Made by a program: the position numbers and the translations under genes. The notes beneath the pieces are model-generated. The model did no database searches and was not told the origin of the DNA. It saw only the letters and a program-made list of their open reading frames with translations. A stretch of DNA of 64,000 nt from Paenibacillus luteus (GTDB lineage Bacteria > Bacillota > Bacilli > Paenibacillales > Paenibacillaceae), in NCBI RefSeq assembly GCF_006542765.1, contig NZ_SKCD01000022.1, positions 531,218 to 595,217 on the forward strand, written 5' to 3'. Shown here one piece after another: positions 18,828 to 27,264 of this stretch. Numbering within the stretch: position 1 is the first letter of the stretch; each line of letters opens with the position of its first letter.

Positions 18828-19243
18828 TCAACGCTTCGCCTTATAAAACTCATGATAAAGTTTCATAAGCGGCCGATGACAACTTCCTTCTCCCGATTAT
18901 CGAGTATATCCAAATTTTTATATATTTTGCTCTTCTCAATCTTGAACTGCACCTTATCCACGATATCATCAGCCTCAGTACCGAAGATATCGATCTACGT
19001 AATCTCATTGCCTTCCTTATCCGTGCCAATCGGATCATGCAGCGATACGTCCTTGCGCGTCTTTTTCAAAGAACGCAGATGCATAAGTATTTCGTTCTCA
19101 ATACAGCCAGACGCGAACATCGCGAGCTTCGTGCCTTTCCCAGTCTGAAATCTCTCAATTGCTTTGTTTAATCCAATTGTGCCGATGGAGATCAAGTCCT
19201 CAAGATCCTCACCGGTATTGTCAAACTTTTTGACGTTGTGTAC
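18828..19243 (-). pseudogene. sigK: sigK copy A, decayed
   Basis: Matches SigK from VKKFDNTGED onward, with two lesions. There is a TAG inside EIT-LIDI (codon for Leu lost), and a deletion joining VVIGR directly to LMKLYHEF. That deletion removes about 34 residues, the whole region 4.2 helix-turn-helix, and puts the end out of frame. Parts of the frame survive as short ORFs. The right end is the core at 19236-19247 (TTGTGTACACAG). Confidence 0.85.
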
Positions 19244-19434
19244 ACAGCCTGATGTAAACCTATCACCAACAGACCTTTGCCATCAATGGAAAGACTTTCC
19301 GATACCTTCTGATTAAAACCGCTGAAGTCTTGTCATGTCTAAGTTCTTGACGAAACAATTCAGATCTAATCGTATTACGTTTAATGGTGGGATCTTGAAT
19401 AACATTAAAAATCATTTTTACTGCTCTTTTCCTT

Positions 19435-19735
19435 TCACTTATCTTCTTTTTGGCTCTTTTTTCGATAAAGCAACAATTGGATTGTCATTGCTACCACAAA
19501 AACAATTATATATATCGGGAAGTTCTCTCTCATTTCAGAAAAGTTCGATTTAGCTCTTCCTGAAATAATTCCAAGTACAATCAAAATTACGAACCAAGAA
19601 ATCATTGCAAATGCTGTTATTGTATTTATGAGCTTCTTGTGTTTGACGGATTGTAATATGAAGTGCGACAGATAAAAACAAAGATGCCCATGAAAGGATT
19701 CGTATAAAATGGAAGTCACCACAACATACCATTTT
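19435..19735 (-). pseudogene. Small multi-spanning membrane protein, frameshifted and truncated
   Basis: One frame encodes a membrane segment (FHFIRILSWASLFLSVALHIT) ending near 19630, and a second frame continues with two more segments (AFAMISWFVILIVLGIISG and FPIYIIVFVVAMTIQLLLY) and a charged tail KKSQKEDK. Together they look like one small membrane protein split by a frameshift, its 5' end lost at the IS30 junction near 19735. Family unknown. Confidence 0.45.
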
Positions 19736-19751
19736 CACAGGAGAACCCAAC

Positions 19752-20708
19752 ATGAGCTGCTCCCATCTTAGAATAATTGAACGAAGACAACTAGTGACCT
19801 TACACCGGCTGGGCTGGTCGACGAGAGCCATCGCGATTCAACTCGGTCGTCATCACTAGACGATTGCACGAGAAATCGCACTCGGGCAGTATCATGAACA
19901 CGTCGAAGCTATGACCGCACAGGAAGCTAGCCAAGAGCGTAGAACACGGAGTGTGCCACTAGGTAAGTTCATACCAGAACTAGGCTCAGAGCTTCGTGAG
20001 AAACTAGAGAAGACGTGGTCTCCGGAGCAGATGGCTGAGAAGCGACGCATGGATGGGAAGCCTTTTGCGTGCTTTAAGACAATCTATCGCTGGCTCTATG
20101 ACGGTAGACTGACGGTCTCCGAGACGCAGGTTTTGCGTCACAAAGGCAAGCGACGAAAACCCTTAGAAACACGAGGGAAGTTCCTTGTCGGCACTCCGAT
20201 CTGTCAGCGCCCAAAAGAAGTCTGCAAACGTACGACGTTTGGTCATTGGAAGCTTGATACGGTCGTGTTTAGTCGTAGGAAGAGCAAGGCTTGTGCAGCC
20301 ACCTTCATTGAGCGTAAAACACGCCTTTACTTCACTGTGAATATGGCTGATCGCACCGCCCATTCTATGGAAATAGCTTTTGGTGTCGCGGCTAGCCAGT
20401 ACCCTAAAGGGAGCTATCAGACCGCTACAACAGATCATGGCAAGGAGTTTGCCTGCTATACAGCGTTAGAGAACCTCTATGATATTCAGGTTTATTTCGC
20501 AGATCCCTATTCCTCTTGGCAGCATGGATCCAACGAAAACGCCAATGGTCGGTTAAGAGAATTCTTTCCTAAGGAGCATGATTTCGCCATGGTATCTGAT
20601 GAAGAATTAGCAGATGCTGTCCACCGTATTAATCACCGGCCTCGTAAATGTCTAGGCTGGAAATCTGCATACAAAGCTTTCATGGACGAACTGTGGCACA
20701 TAGCTTGA
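19752..20708 (+). pseudogene. IS30-family transposase with internal stop
   Basis: A frame from the ATG at 19752 encodes the N-terminal helix-turn-helix (LVTLHRLGWSTRAIAIQLGRHH) and is cut by a TAG at 19857-19859; the same frame then runs on to 20708. The DDE catalytic set is present (D in HWKLDTVV, D in ATTDHGKEF, E in GSNENANGRLREFF). A matching left terminal repeat is not visible near 19735, so the element looks truncated as well as stopped. Confidence 0.85.
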
Positions 20709-20721
20709 AAAACCATCGTAA

Positions 20722-20760
20722 TAGCATAGGTTTATCAAGTGTCAAATTGAATTGCTTGTA
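20722..20760. repeat. IS30 right-end terminal repeat
   Basis: ATAGCATAGGTTTATCAAGT followed by GTCAAATTGAATTGCTTG, 14 nt after the transposase stop. Nearly the same as the solo copy at 14287-14330. Confidence 0.5.
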
Positions 20761-20924
20761 TTTGGGGGATTTTATGGAGTTTAAACAATACATTGTGTAG
20801 GCCCAGGCTTAAACCCAACATTAGCGGTTGACGAATTCCATTGAACTGAAGTAAGGGTGAAAATGGAAAAACATCTGCAAATCCTGTATTGTTGTAAGTC
20901 CTACCAAACAACAACAGGATATGA

Positions 20925-21090
20925 CAGATGCCACTACAGTAGATCAAAGAACTACTCGGATTATCAGAGCTTCAACGACAACGAAATGTCTCCATGGACA
21001 CCCAGGAAGTTCATCTGGAATCATCGCCAGTGACCTCTATACAGACGTATGCCATTTGGATTCCGAACAAGACGAAAGATAGCTACCAGC
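20925..21090 (+). pseudogene. ISL3-type transposase 5' remnant (left copy)
   Basis: An ATG at about 20928 begins a short peptide (TVDQRTTRI, then CHLDSEQDER) that ends in a stop. The DNA aligns with the reverse complement of 25620-25745 (shared GTAGATCAA, TGTCTCCATG, CATCGCCAGTGACCT, CAGACGTATRCCATTTG). The other copy carries the ISL3-like zinc-finger region, giving the family. The rest of 20761-21195 holds no gene; a hairpin (ATCCTG...CAGGAT) lies at about 20878-20920. Confidence 0.55.
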
Positions 21091-21195
21091 AGCAACACGA
21101 ATTGCAGCTGGATTCAATCATGTAGACGCTGCTCCAACGTTTATTGGGAATATCGCATCATCCTCAATTAATATCAGCTGTTTGGATATGCATAT

Positions 21196-21546
21196 TCAAG
21201 CGATTTGCTCTAACTCTACTTTCCATTTCATATAATCCAGTCGAAGCGTATATTGAACGATAGATTGCACCATGTTCCTATTATTCTGCTCAAATGCTGC
21301 AGTTGCCTTTTCCAGAGTATTATGCAAAGCTAGTGACGCTTCTACTAATGATTCCAACGATTTTTGAACGGGAAGGATTTGAATAGATTTTTCCATATAA
21401 AAAAAGACCTCCACCCACTCGCAAAACAATCGGATTGCATCCTCCAAATATCCATCGCTTAATCTCTGTTGTATGTATTCGAGTGCATATAGACAGGTTT
21501 CAGCTAACTCTATGATTTGTTCGATCATTTCAGTGTGTTTTTCCAC
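21196..21546 (-). CDS. Small helical protein downstream of flagellin
   Basis: 116 aa from a GTG start with GGAGGG upstream. All-helical and acidic (MIEQIIELAETCLYALEYIQ, VEVFFYMEKSIQILPVQ), ending in LRLDYMKWKVELEQIA. No family recognised. It follows flagellin on the same strand after a terminator, so partial read-through could co-express it. Size and helical character would fit a flagellar chaperone or export partner; this is inference from position only. Confidence 0.6.
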   Translation of the reverse strand: MEKHTEMIEQIIELAETCLYALEYIQQRLSDGYLEDAIRLFCEWVEVFFYMEKSIQILPVQKSLESLVEASLALHNTLEKATAAFEQNNRNMVQSIVQYTLRLDYMKWKVELEQIA

Positions 21547-21574
21547 TTGGCATGCCCTCCATCTTTATAAGAAA

Positions 21575-21602
21575 GAGACTCTAGGAAGCCTAGAGTCTCC
21601 AT
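21575..21602 (-). terminator. Flagellin gene terminator
   Basis: Perfect stem GAGACTCTAGG-aag-CCTAGAGTCTC followed on the minus strand by TTTCTT, just after the flagellin stop. Confidence 0.8.
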
Positions 21603-21615
21603 TTCACTTAATTCT

Positions 21616-24321
21616 TTAACGTAGCAATTGAAGTACACCTTGAGGCTGTTGATTAGCCTGAGCAAGCATTGCTTGCGCAGCTTGAGAAAGGATATTATTT
21701 TTCGTGAACTCCATCATTTCCTTCGCCATATCAACATCACGGATACGTGATTCAGCTGCAGTTAGATTCTCGGAGGATGTACCAAGATTGTTTATGGTAT
21801 GCTCTAGACGGTTTTGGAAAGCACCCAGCTTAGAACGCTCATTCGATACCTTATTAATTGCATTATCAAGCACTTCTATTGCTGCCGTTGCTTTCTCCGA
21901 CGTTGTTACATCCAGTCCATACTCTGCGCCTGTATTATTTGTACCATTAGTCACATCGTGACTGGCAGTGAAGGATGCATCTGTAACTGTACCATGGGCT
22001 GCACTTGCACTGGTACCGGAAATACCAAGAGCTATGGAACGCATATCTCCAACATCGACCGTTAACGTTTGGCCATTGTTAGCCCCGATTTGCATTTTCA
22101 ATCCGTTGTCCGTAGCATCTGTACCGGCAGTAACTTTAGCATCAGTACCTGTTAGCTTCAACGTTTTGGCAAGCTCGTCTGCGCCAATTGTTACAGTGCC
22201 TGCAGCACCTTTAGAGCCTGATGAAATAACGAATTTCCCATTTTCAAGACTTACTGTAGCTTCTGCCAGCTTTGGATCAGCAGCTCTAATTTGAGACTGT
22301 AGATCAGACGCCAAGCTGCCAGTTGTGTAACTGCCAACGTTCAAATCTATGTTCACGTTGATTCCATCAATGGTCAGGGTACCTTTGTCATTCGCGTTTC
22401 TGCCTTGCTCCATTACTGCCGAAGACAAACCTACTGCTGAAGAAGCTGTTCCAGTCGTTGCCCCAATTTTACTGTCTTCACCAGTGAGGCTATTGGTAAT
22501 GACTAGTTTGTTATCAGCATTGAAAGATGCTACGGCATTGCCTGTTCCGAATGCTGTATTCAACTTGCCGTTAAGGTCAGTTAAGAATGTTGCTTGGCTG
22601 GCTGCATTGGTAAAGTCATAATTGCCGTCTGCAAGCGTAATTTCTTTTGTTGATCCGCCAATGGTGATCGCCAGCTTGTTGTTGCCAACGCCTTCATTGC
22701 CTTCAACGTACGAAGATCCGATAAGTGCCTTTGCACCACCACTATCAAAAGTGAACGTATCGTTATCATCAGTTGTTGTAAACACTAATTTGTTATTATT
22801 ATCAAAGCCAACAGTCATGCTGGCAAAGTCACCACCAAGCGCCTGAAGCTTCGCTTGGATATCAGCAGCGAATTGAGTAGCACCATCACCACCGCCAGCG
22901 CTGTAATCAGCAGTTGCCAGGCTAATGGTTTCAGTTGTGCCATTCAATGTAACTGTCAATTGGTTGTTCTCAGTACCTTGAACGTATGTGGCATTTCCTG
23001 TATCCAGACCCAATTGTGCAGCAGCGGAACCGCCGATGCTCGTAATTGAACTGGAGCTACCAGTAACGCCATTCGTCAGTACAAGTTTATTCGATGCGTC
23101 AAGCGAAGCAACGACGTTACCCGCACCAAAAGCACCGTTCAATTTGGTATTAATATCTGTCAATAAGGCGGTACGACCAGCAGCATCCGTTAGATCATAT
23201 TCAGCCGCAGCTAATTCGATCGTTTGAGTGTTGCCGCCTACGGTTAAAGTCAGCTCATTATTCCTTACATCGGCGCCTGCGATAAGCTCGGAAGAAAGAG
23301 CATTTGTTGTAAGATGTTCGAGCGCATTCCCGCCTGTAATTTCAAATGTATCTGTTGCGTTATCGGTCTTGAATACGATTTTATTATTAGCGTCCAAATC
23401 GACTGTCACATTGGCAAAGGAAGGATCAGCTGCCGCAATCTTCGTTTGGAGATCAGCTAAGAAATCTGCTTTTCCAGTAGCGCTTCCCGTATAGTCAACT
23501 ACTGCTAGTGAGATATTCTTGCTGACACCATTAAGGTTCAAGGTCAGTTCGTTGTTACCAGCATCTACGTTAGGTCCGTTTACAGTCGAATAAGCGGTTT
23601 GTGATGTGATCGTCTTGCCTTGAGTAGTAGCATCAAACACACTGAATGACGCTCCTAAACTTGCAATATTAACACCACCAGTAGCTGTCGCCGATGTTAC
23701 TTTTACATTTGGACCGCTGTTAACAGCAGCATGGTTAGCATACGCTACATTACCTGTAACGGTCTTGCCGCCTACTTGCGAAATGTTTACGCTGGTAACA
23801 GCTTGGCCTGTAGCCGAAGCCTTCGTACTCGCATCAATAATTGATACATTGCCTGTTACCGCTGCACCCGCAACCGCTGCTGTTTGATGTTTCTGTACAT
23901 TTAATTCACCTTTGAGCAGGCTCTTTTTATTGAACTCTGTTGTATTACCAATACGGTTAATTTCGGATGTTAACTGGTTCATTTCCTCTTGAATGGCTGA
24001 ACGGTCTTCCGTGGAGTTCGTTCCGTTCGCTGATTGTGTAGCCAACTCGCGCATACGTTGAAGTATGGAATGCGTTTCACTCAACGCGCCTTCTGCGGTT
24101 TGGATCAAGGAAATGGCATCTTGGGAGTTGCGTTGTGCCTGATCCAAACCTCGGATCTGACTGCGCATTTTTTCAGAGATGGCTAAGCCTGCTGCATCGT
24201 CACCTGCGCGGTTAATCCGAAGCCCCGATGATAACTTCTCTAAATTTTTGCCTGCTTGCGTGCTATTGGCACCTAACTGGCGGTGAGTGTTCAAAGCTGC
24301 GATGTTGTGATTAATTCTCAT
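21616..24321 (-). CDS. hag: Flagellin with very large central insert
   Basis: 901 aa, about three times the size of a minimal Bacillus flagellin. The conserved N-terminal D0/D1 region (~1-140: MRINHNIAALNTHRQLG, LSSGLRINRAGDDAAGLAIS) and C-terminal D1/D0 region (~815-901: ENLTAAESRIRDVDMAKEMM, LAQANQQPQGVLQLLR) are intact. The ~670-residue centre has at least five repeats of a Flagellin_IN-type pattern (NNELTLTVGG, TIELAAAEYDLTDAAGR, NVVASLDASNKLVLTNG) that form the surface-exposed D2/D3 part. The SD is ACGGAGGTAAT, containing a GGA that CsrA could cover. It follows two csrA genes and a GGA-rich leader, and sits inside an island flanked by inverted ISL3 remnants, so it may be an accessory flagellin and not the only one in the genome. 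Confidence 0.95.
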   Translation of the reverse strand: MRINHNIAALNTHRQLGANSTQAGKNLEKLSSGLRINRAGDDAAGLAISEKMRSQIRGLDQAQRNSQDAISLIQTAEGALSETHSILQRMRELATQSANGTNSTEDRSAIQEEMNQLTSEINRIGNTTEFNKKSLLKGELNVQKHQTAAVAGAAVTGNVSIIDASTKASATGQAVTSVNISQVGGKTVTGNVAYANHAAVNSGPNVKVTSATATGGVNIASLGASFSVFDATTQGKTITSQTAYSTVNGPNVDAGNNELTLNLNGVSKNISLAVVDYTGSATGKADFLADLQTKIAAADPSFANVTVDLDANNKIVFKTDNATDTFEITGGNALEHLTTNALSSELIAGADVRNNELTLTVGGNTQTIELAAAEYDLTDAAGRTALLTDINTKLNGAFGAGNVVASLDASNKLVLTNGVTGSSSSITSIGGSAAAQLGLDTGNATYVQGTENNQLTVTLNGTTETISLATADYSAGGGDGATQFAADIQAKLQALGGDFASMTVGFDNNNKLVFTTTDDNDTFTFDSGGAKALIGSSYVEGNEGVGNNKLAITIGGSTKEITLADGNYDFTNAASQATFLTDLNGKLNTAFGTGNAVASFNADNKLVITNSLTGEDSKIGATTGTASSAVGLSSAVMEQGRNANDKGTLTIDGINVNIDLNVGSYTTGSLASDLQSQIRAADPKLAEATVSLENGKFVISSGSKGAAGTVTIGADELAKTLKLTGTDAKVTAGTDATDNGLKMQIGANNGQTLTVDVGDMRSIALGISGTSASAAHGTVTDASFTASHDVTNGTNNTGAEYGLDVTTSEKATAAIEVLDNAINKVSNERSKLGAFQNRLEHTINNLGTSSENLTAAESRIRDVDMAKEMMEFTKNNILSQAAQAMLAQANQQPQGVLQLLR

Positions 24322-24505
24322 TCTTATTACCTCCGTGTGGTTGTATTGAATGCAGATCCTTTTGCATTCTTAAAGCATTTGAACATGTCCTTTGCAAGTT
24401 CTAGCTGAATTGCGCGCCAATCCAATCCATCTCCTGCAAATTCCTTCTCTTGCTCGTCCTTGATATAACCACTCGTCCTTAAATGGCATAAACTAACCTA
24501 TATAA
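24322..24505 (-). promoter_or_regulatory. GGA-rich flagellin leader, probable CsrA target
   Basis: The 184-nt region between csrA and the flagellin gene has nine GGA triplets on the transcribed strand where about three are expected by chance. Most are in ANGGA context, including two AAGGACGAG copies and the Shine-Dalgarno GGA itself. CsrA binds ANGGA in hairpin loops and blocks translation of hag in B. subtilis; that known system makes this leader a likely target. Confidence 0.5.
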
Positions 24506-24676
24506 TCAACTTACATTTTTGTTTTTTTCTTCAACTAACTCTCCCCGTACGATCGAGATATGCTTGGGTGCATCAATTGCAAGTCGCAGATGGCCTTCAT
24601 CACTTTTGACAACCTTAACCACAATATTGTTATCGATGATAATGTACTCTCCAGGCTTCCTACCTAGTACTAGCAT
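24506..24676 (-). CDS. csrA: CsrA carbon storage/flagellin translational regulator, copy proximal to hag
   Basis: 56 aa. Starts MLVLGRKPGEYIIID, with the RNA-binding motif RLAIDAPKHISIVRGEL ending in VEEKNKNVS. Length and motifs are those of complete CsrA. SD is GGGGAGAG. It is the gene immediately upstream of the flagellin leader. A terminator-like hairpin lies 27 nt before its start, so its expression may be separately controlled from the second csrA at 24963-25148. Confidence 0.92.
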   Translation of the reverse strand: MLVLGRKPGEYIIIDNNIVVKVVKSDEGHLRLAIDAPKHISIVRGELVEEKNKNVS

Positions 24677-24702
24677 GACTCTCTCCCCTTAATAGTTAGA
24701 AT

Positions 24703-24773
24703 AAAAAAAGATGAGCAAACAAGCCGCTGCCATTCTTCATCCTGAAGAGTGACAATCCACTTGGTTGCTCATC
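24703..24773 (-). terminator. Terminator or attenuator between the two csrA genes
   Basis: GATGAGCAA at one side pairs with TTGCTCATC at the other, extended by AAG/CTT, and is followed on the minus strand by TTTTTTTATT. It lies between the two csrA genes, close to the start of the second, so it could end the first transcript or act as a leader attenuator. Confidence 0.6.
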
Positions 24774-24814
24774 CATAAGTCTTATAAACTACATTGGTAA
24801 TCGAAAAAAGGGAA

Positions 24815-24883
24815 AAGGACGAGTAAATAAGCGTATACATTCAAGCTTTATACTTGAATGTATCTACTTATTCACTCGTCCTT
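24815..24883 (-). other. Long imperfect hairpin carrying an AAGGACGAG motif
   Basis: A 69-nt inverted repeat with arms AAGGACGAGTAAATAAG / ACTTATTCACTCGTCCTT and an inner TATACATTCAAG / CTTGAATGTA. AAGGACGAG also occurs twice in the flagellin leader. It could be a CsrA-binding structure or a second terminator; no strong T-run follows on the minus strand. Confidence 0.5.
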
Positions 24884-24962
24884 GAGTGATGATTCATATC
24901 CTTATATACAGTATATCGACATCTGCATAAATATTATTAGCTTTTTTTAAAAAAAGTAAAAA

Positions 24963-25148
24963 TTATTTTTGGGACTCCAGCAAGGATGAATGTTTCTGCT
25001 CTTCGAATAATTCCCCGCGCATGATCTGAATGTCCCGAGGAGCATCAATCGCAAGACGCAAAAGTCCATCTTTGCTTTTTACGACTTTAACAATAATCTT
25101 CTCATTAATAACAACATATTCTCCTGGCTTTCTTCCTAGCACTAGCAT
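24963..25148 (-). CDS. csrA: CsrA, distal copy
   Basis: 61 aa: MLVLGRKPGEYVVINEK, RLAIDAPRDIQIMRGELFEE, tail QKHSSLLESQK. SD is GGAGAGAGG. Closely related to the csrA at 24506-24676 but clearly diverged, so this is an older duplication or two separate acquisitions. A possible sigma-D-like -10 (CCGATAGG) lies about 50 nt upstream, without a clear -35. No fliW, the usual CsrA antagonist, is in the window. Confidence 0.95.
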   Translation of the reverse strand: MLVLGRKPGEYVVINEKIIVKVVKSKDGLLRLAIDAPRDIQIMRGELFEEQKHSSLLESQK

Positions 25149-25255
25149 TTCCCTCTCTCCTTTATGTCCTTTCTAATGCCTATATCCTATTCCTATCGGT
25201 CAGGAAAGTGATCTAACTAAAGATATATTTCGTTAGTTTACTTAGAGAATCGGTA

Positions 25256-25366
25256 TTACTTTACTTGCAGTTTTCCGAATATGTGGGAAGTATGACTTTT
25301 TACAGTTCCTTCTGTAATGTCTAATCGCGGGGCAATCTCTTTATTGGAAAAACTCTCTTTCCATCC
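25256..25366 (-). pseudogene. LuxR-type HTH remnant of a response regulator
   Basis: The minus strand encodes SNKEIAPRLDITEGTVKSHT, then SHIFGKLQVK and a stop. This is the C-terminal DNA-binding helix-turn-helix of NarL/LuxR-type response regulators. The receiver domain is absent and there is no start, so only this fragment remains. Confidence 0.65.
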
Positions 25367-25479
25367 GCTGCTTAGATTCAAATGATGTACAATCTAAAAC
25401 AGATACTCGTCCAAGGTATTAGATTGATAAAAATGTATAATGATCCCTTTCTATTAATATCAAGCAAAGTATGTCCCAC

Positions 25480-25745
25480 AGGTGACATTGCTACGACAAC
25501 GCTTACAAGCAAGACGCAAGTATGGAACATACAGACAACTCCTTCGAATCAAGATACTCAGATGCCGAGCTTTGCGCGGTTTGTTACGACCGTCACACTT
25601 CACGTCTTGCTCTGAATCGCAAATGGTATACGTCTGTTTATAGGTCACTGGCGATGCCTCCAGATCAACTTCCTAATATTCATGGAGACAATTCGTTGTA
25701 ATTGAAACACTATTAATTCGAGTGATTCGTTGATCTACTAGAGTG
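25480..25745 (-). pseudogene. ISL3-type transposase 5' remnant (right copy)
   Basis: Minus-strand frames give LVDQRITRI and, after a stop, ASPVTYKQTYTICDSEQDVK and KCDGRNKPRKARHLSIL, then CLYVPYLRLACKRCRS. This is the zinc-finger N-terminus of an ISL3-type transposase, broken by stops. It is inverted relative to the copy at 20925-21090, so the two face each other across the csrA-flagellin block. The remaining stretch up to 25878 shows no gene. Confidence 0.65.
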
Positions 25746-26223
25746 TCATCTTTCATATTCCATTGCTGTTTGGCAGGGCTTTTGACAATAGAAGATATAA
25801 TAAATTTCCATTTTAATACTTTTTTTACATTTAAATAGTATTCTTACGACTGCTAATTTTGTATTTGAGCCACAAATCTACAAATATTCCTTCCAAATAT
25901 AGCATAGTAAATTGCTCTACATATAAAATGTAAAGAAAACTTTATGTTCGCCCTTGCTACGCACTAACGGCAACCAGCATATATCCTGTCACCTGAATCG
26001 AAACCATTCTCTCAGAATTGGCGGGGTTTCGTGGACCAGACCAACCATCAGATAAACCATATGCAGAACAATCATCACACTTTTGGGGGACCCTTAGCCA
26101 CCACAAACACAGAAGCCCGAATGCTAGATACACTCGGGCTTAAATATACAGGTAAATGCGGTTCCAAACTAATACTTCCTTACGAGCGACATACAGCATT
26201 CAACATGTGACGTGTGTACACAG

Positions 26224-26259
26224 AAAAAAACCAAACGACATCTCTGCCATTTGGTTTCA
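26224..26259 (-). terminator. sigK-type terminator, copy B
   Basis: CCAAATGGCAGAGATGTCGTTTGG hairpin followed by TTTTTTTCTG on the minus strand, about 77 nt after the sigK stop. Confidence 0.7.
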
Positions 26260-26336
26260 TTTATTGAAATAAGATCTCGTTTCCCTATTACAAACAGTCA
26301 ATAAAATCGGATGTTCTGTATGAGCTTAAATCAGTC

Positions 26337-26852
26337 TCAACGCTTCGCCTTATAAAACTCATGATAAAGCTTCATCAGCGCCCTTTTCTCAATCCGCGAC
26401 ACATAACTCCGTGAGATCCCCAATTCCTTCGCAATCTCCCGCTGCGTCCGTTCATCCCCGCCATGCTCCAAACCAAACCGACCAATAACAACTTCCTTCT
26501 CCCGGTCATCCAATATATCAAGATTTTTATAAATCTTGCTCTTCTCAATCTTCAGCTGCACCTTATCCACGATATCATCAGCCTCAGTACCGAGGATATC
26601 AATCAGTGTAATCTCATTACCTTCCTTATCCGTGCCAATCGGGTCATGCAAAGAAACGTCCTTCCGGGTTTTCTTAAGCGACCGCAGATGCATAAGTATT
26701 TCGTTCTCAATACAGCGAGCCGCGAACGTCGCGAGCTTCGTGCCTTTCCCGGTCTGAAAGCTCTCGATCGCTTTGATCAATCCAATCGTGCCGATGGAGA
26801 TTAGATCCTCTAAATCTTCCCCGGTATTGTCAAATTTTTTGACATTATGCAC
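26337..26852 (-). CDS. sigK: SigK lacking its N-terminal part (copy B, uninterrupted)
   Basis: 171 aa from a GTG; the true protein cannot start here. It matches mother-cell sigma-K from VKKFDNTGEDLEDLISIG (region 2) to the C-terminal helix-turn-helix (REIAKELGISRSYVSRIEKR) and KAKR. About 65 N-terminal residues, with the pro-sequence and region 1.2/2.1 start, are missing, and the frame hits a stop just upstream. In B. subtilis sigK is split by the skin element and rejoined by a recombinase during sporulation; here the split would be at VKKF instead of IENE. Compared with copy C, the protein is identical over the C-terminal 118 residues despite many silent changes. It may be one 3' half used after excision, or a displaced, silent copy. 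Confidence 0.8.
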   Translation of the reverse strand: MHNVKKFDNTGEDLEDLISIGTIGLIKAIESFQTGKGTKLATFAARCIENEILMHLRSLKKTRKDVSLHDPIGTDKEGNEITLIDILGTEADDIVDKVQLKIEKSKIYKNLDILDDREKEVVIGRFGLEHGGDERTQREIAKELGISRSYVSRIEKRALMKLYHEFYKAKR

Positions 26853-26907
26853 ACAAGCCCATGTAAAAAACCGATATCAGCCTGAGCGCTGGATCGGTTT
26901 ATTCCCT

Positions 26908-27039
26908 TTATTTATTTCTCGCTATAAGCGTTCGCTCGATACGTAGTACCCATTCTGGCAATGCAGAAGTGTATGGTTTTATTTGCTTCCAATCAGCTTC
27001 CATTACAATTTCTCCATCGGCACCACTATTATCAACCAT
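26908..27039 (-). pseudogene. Zeta-toxin-type C-terminal remnant
   Basis: Encodes MVDNSGADGEIVMEADWKQ, then PEWVLRIERTLIARNK and a stop. Same pattern as the C-terminus of the zeta-like kinase remnant at 37726-37917 (IDNSDLDGVIVLEA ... IPNWVKAIEQHL). Only the last ~44 residues survive. It sits 52 nt beyond the att-like core of sigK copy B. The remaining 27040-27264 holds no gene; a hairpin (TGGCCGCA/TGCGGCCA-like) lies near 27238-27290 at the end of the PPTase gene. Confidence 0.6.
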
Positions 27040-27264
27040 TGAGGCTACTCGAGAAACGAAGGAGACACTACAAAGCCAATTGCAAAGGATCTGTTGCCTC
27101 CATCACCGCTTCTCCACAAACGCCTGCTCCTGCTGATTTTGTACCTCTTGCTGTATCCGACCGTCCTCCCGCCATCCGCGGAGCATTAGGTTGTTGTCGT
27201 GGGCTCGACAGTAGAGATCAAATACAGCATAGTCAACATTGCGGCCAGTTTGGACCGTTAATCG

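Larger units (their letters stand above)
18363..19247 (-). repeat. Long repeat unit A (sigK 3' copy plus ~460 bp of its downstream DNA)
   Basis: Aligns by eye with 25879-26856 along its length: the ACAAATATT..ATGTAAAGAAA..CTTTATGTTCG left part, a shared AAGCCCGA...TCGGGCTT hairpin (about 18607-18635), the sigK terminator hairpin, the sigK piece, and the att-like core at the right end. Divergence and small gaps are spread throughout. Confidence 0.75.
25879..26856 (-). repeat. Long repeat unit B (sigK 3' copy plus ~460 bp downstream)
   Basis: Counterpart of 18363-19247 (see that entry). Contains a matching AAGCCCGA...TCGGGCTT hairpin at about 26114-26142 and the sigK terminator hairpin at 26224-26259, then the sigK frame and the core at 26845-26856 (TTATGCACACAA). 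Confidence 0.75.
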
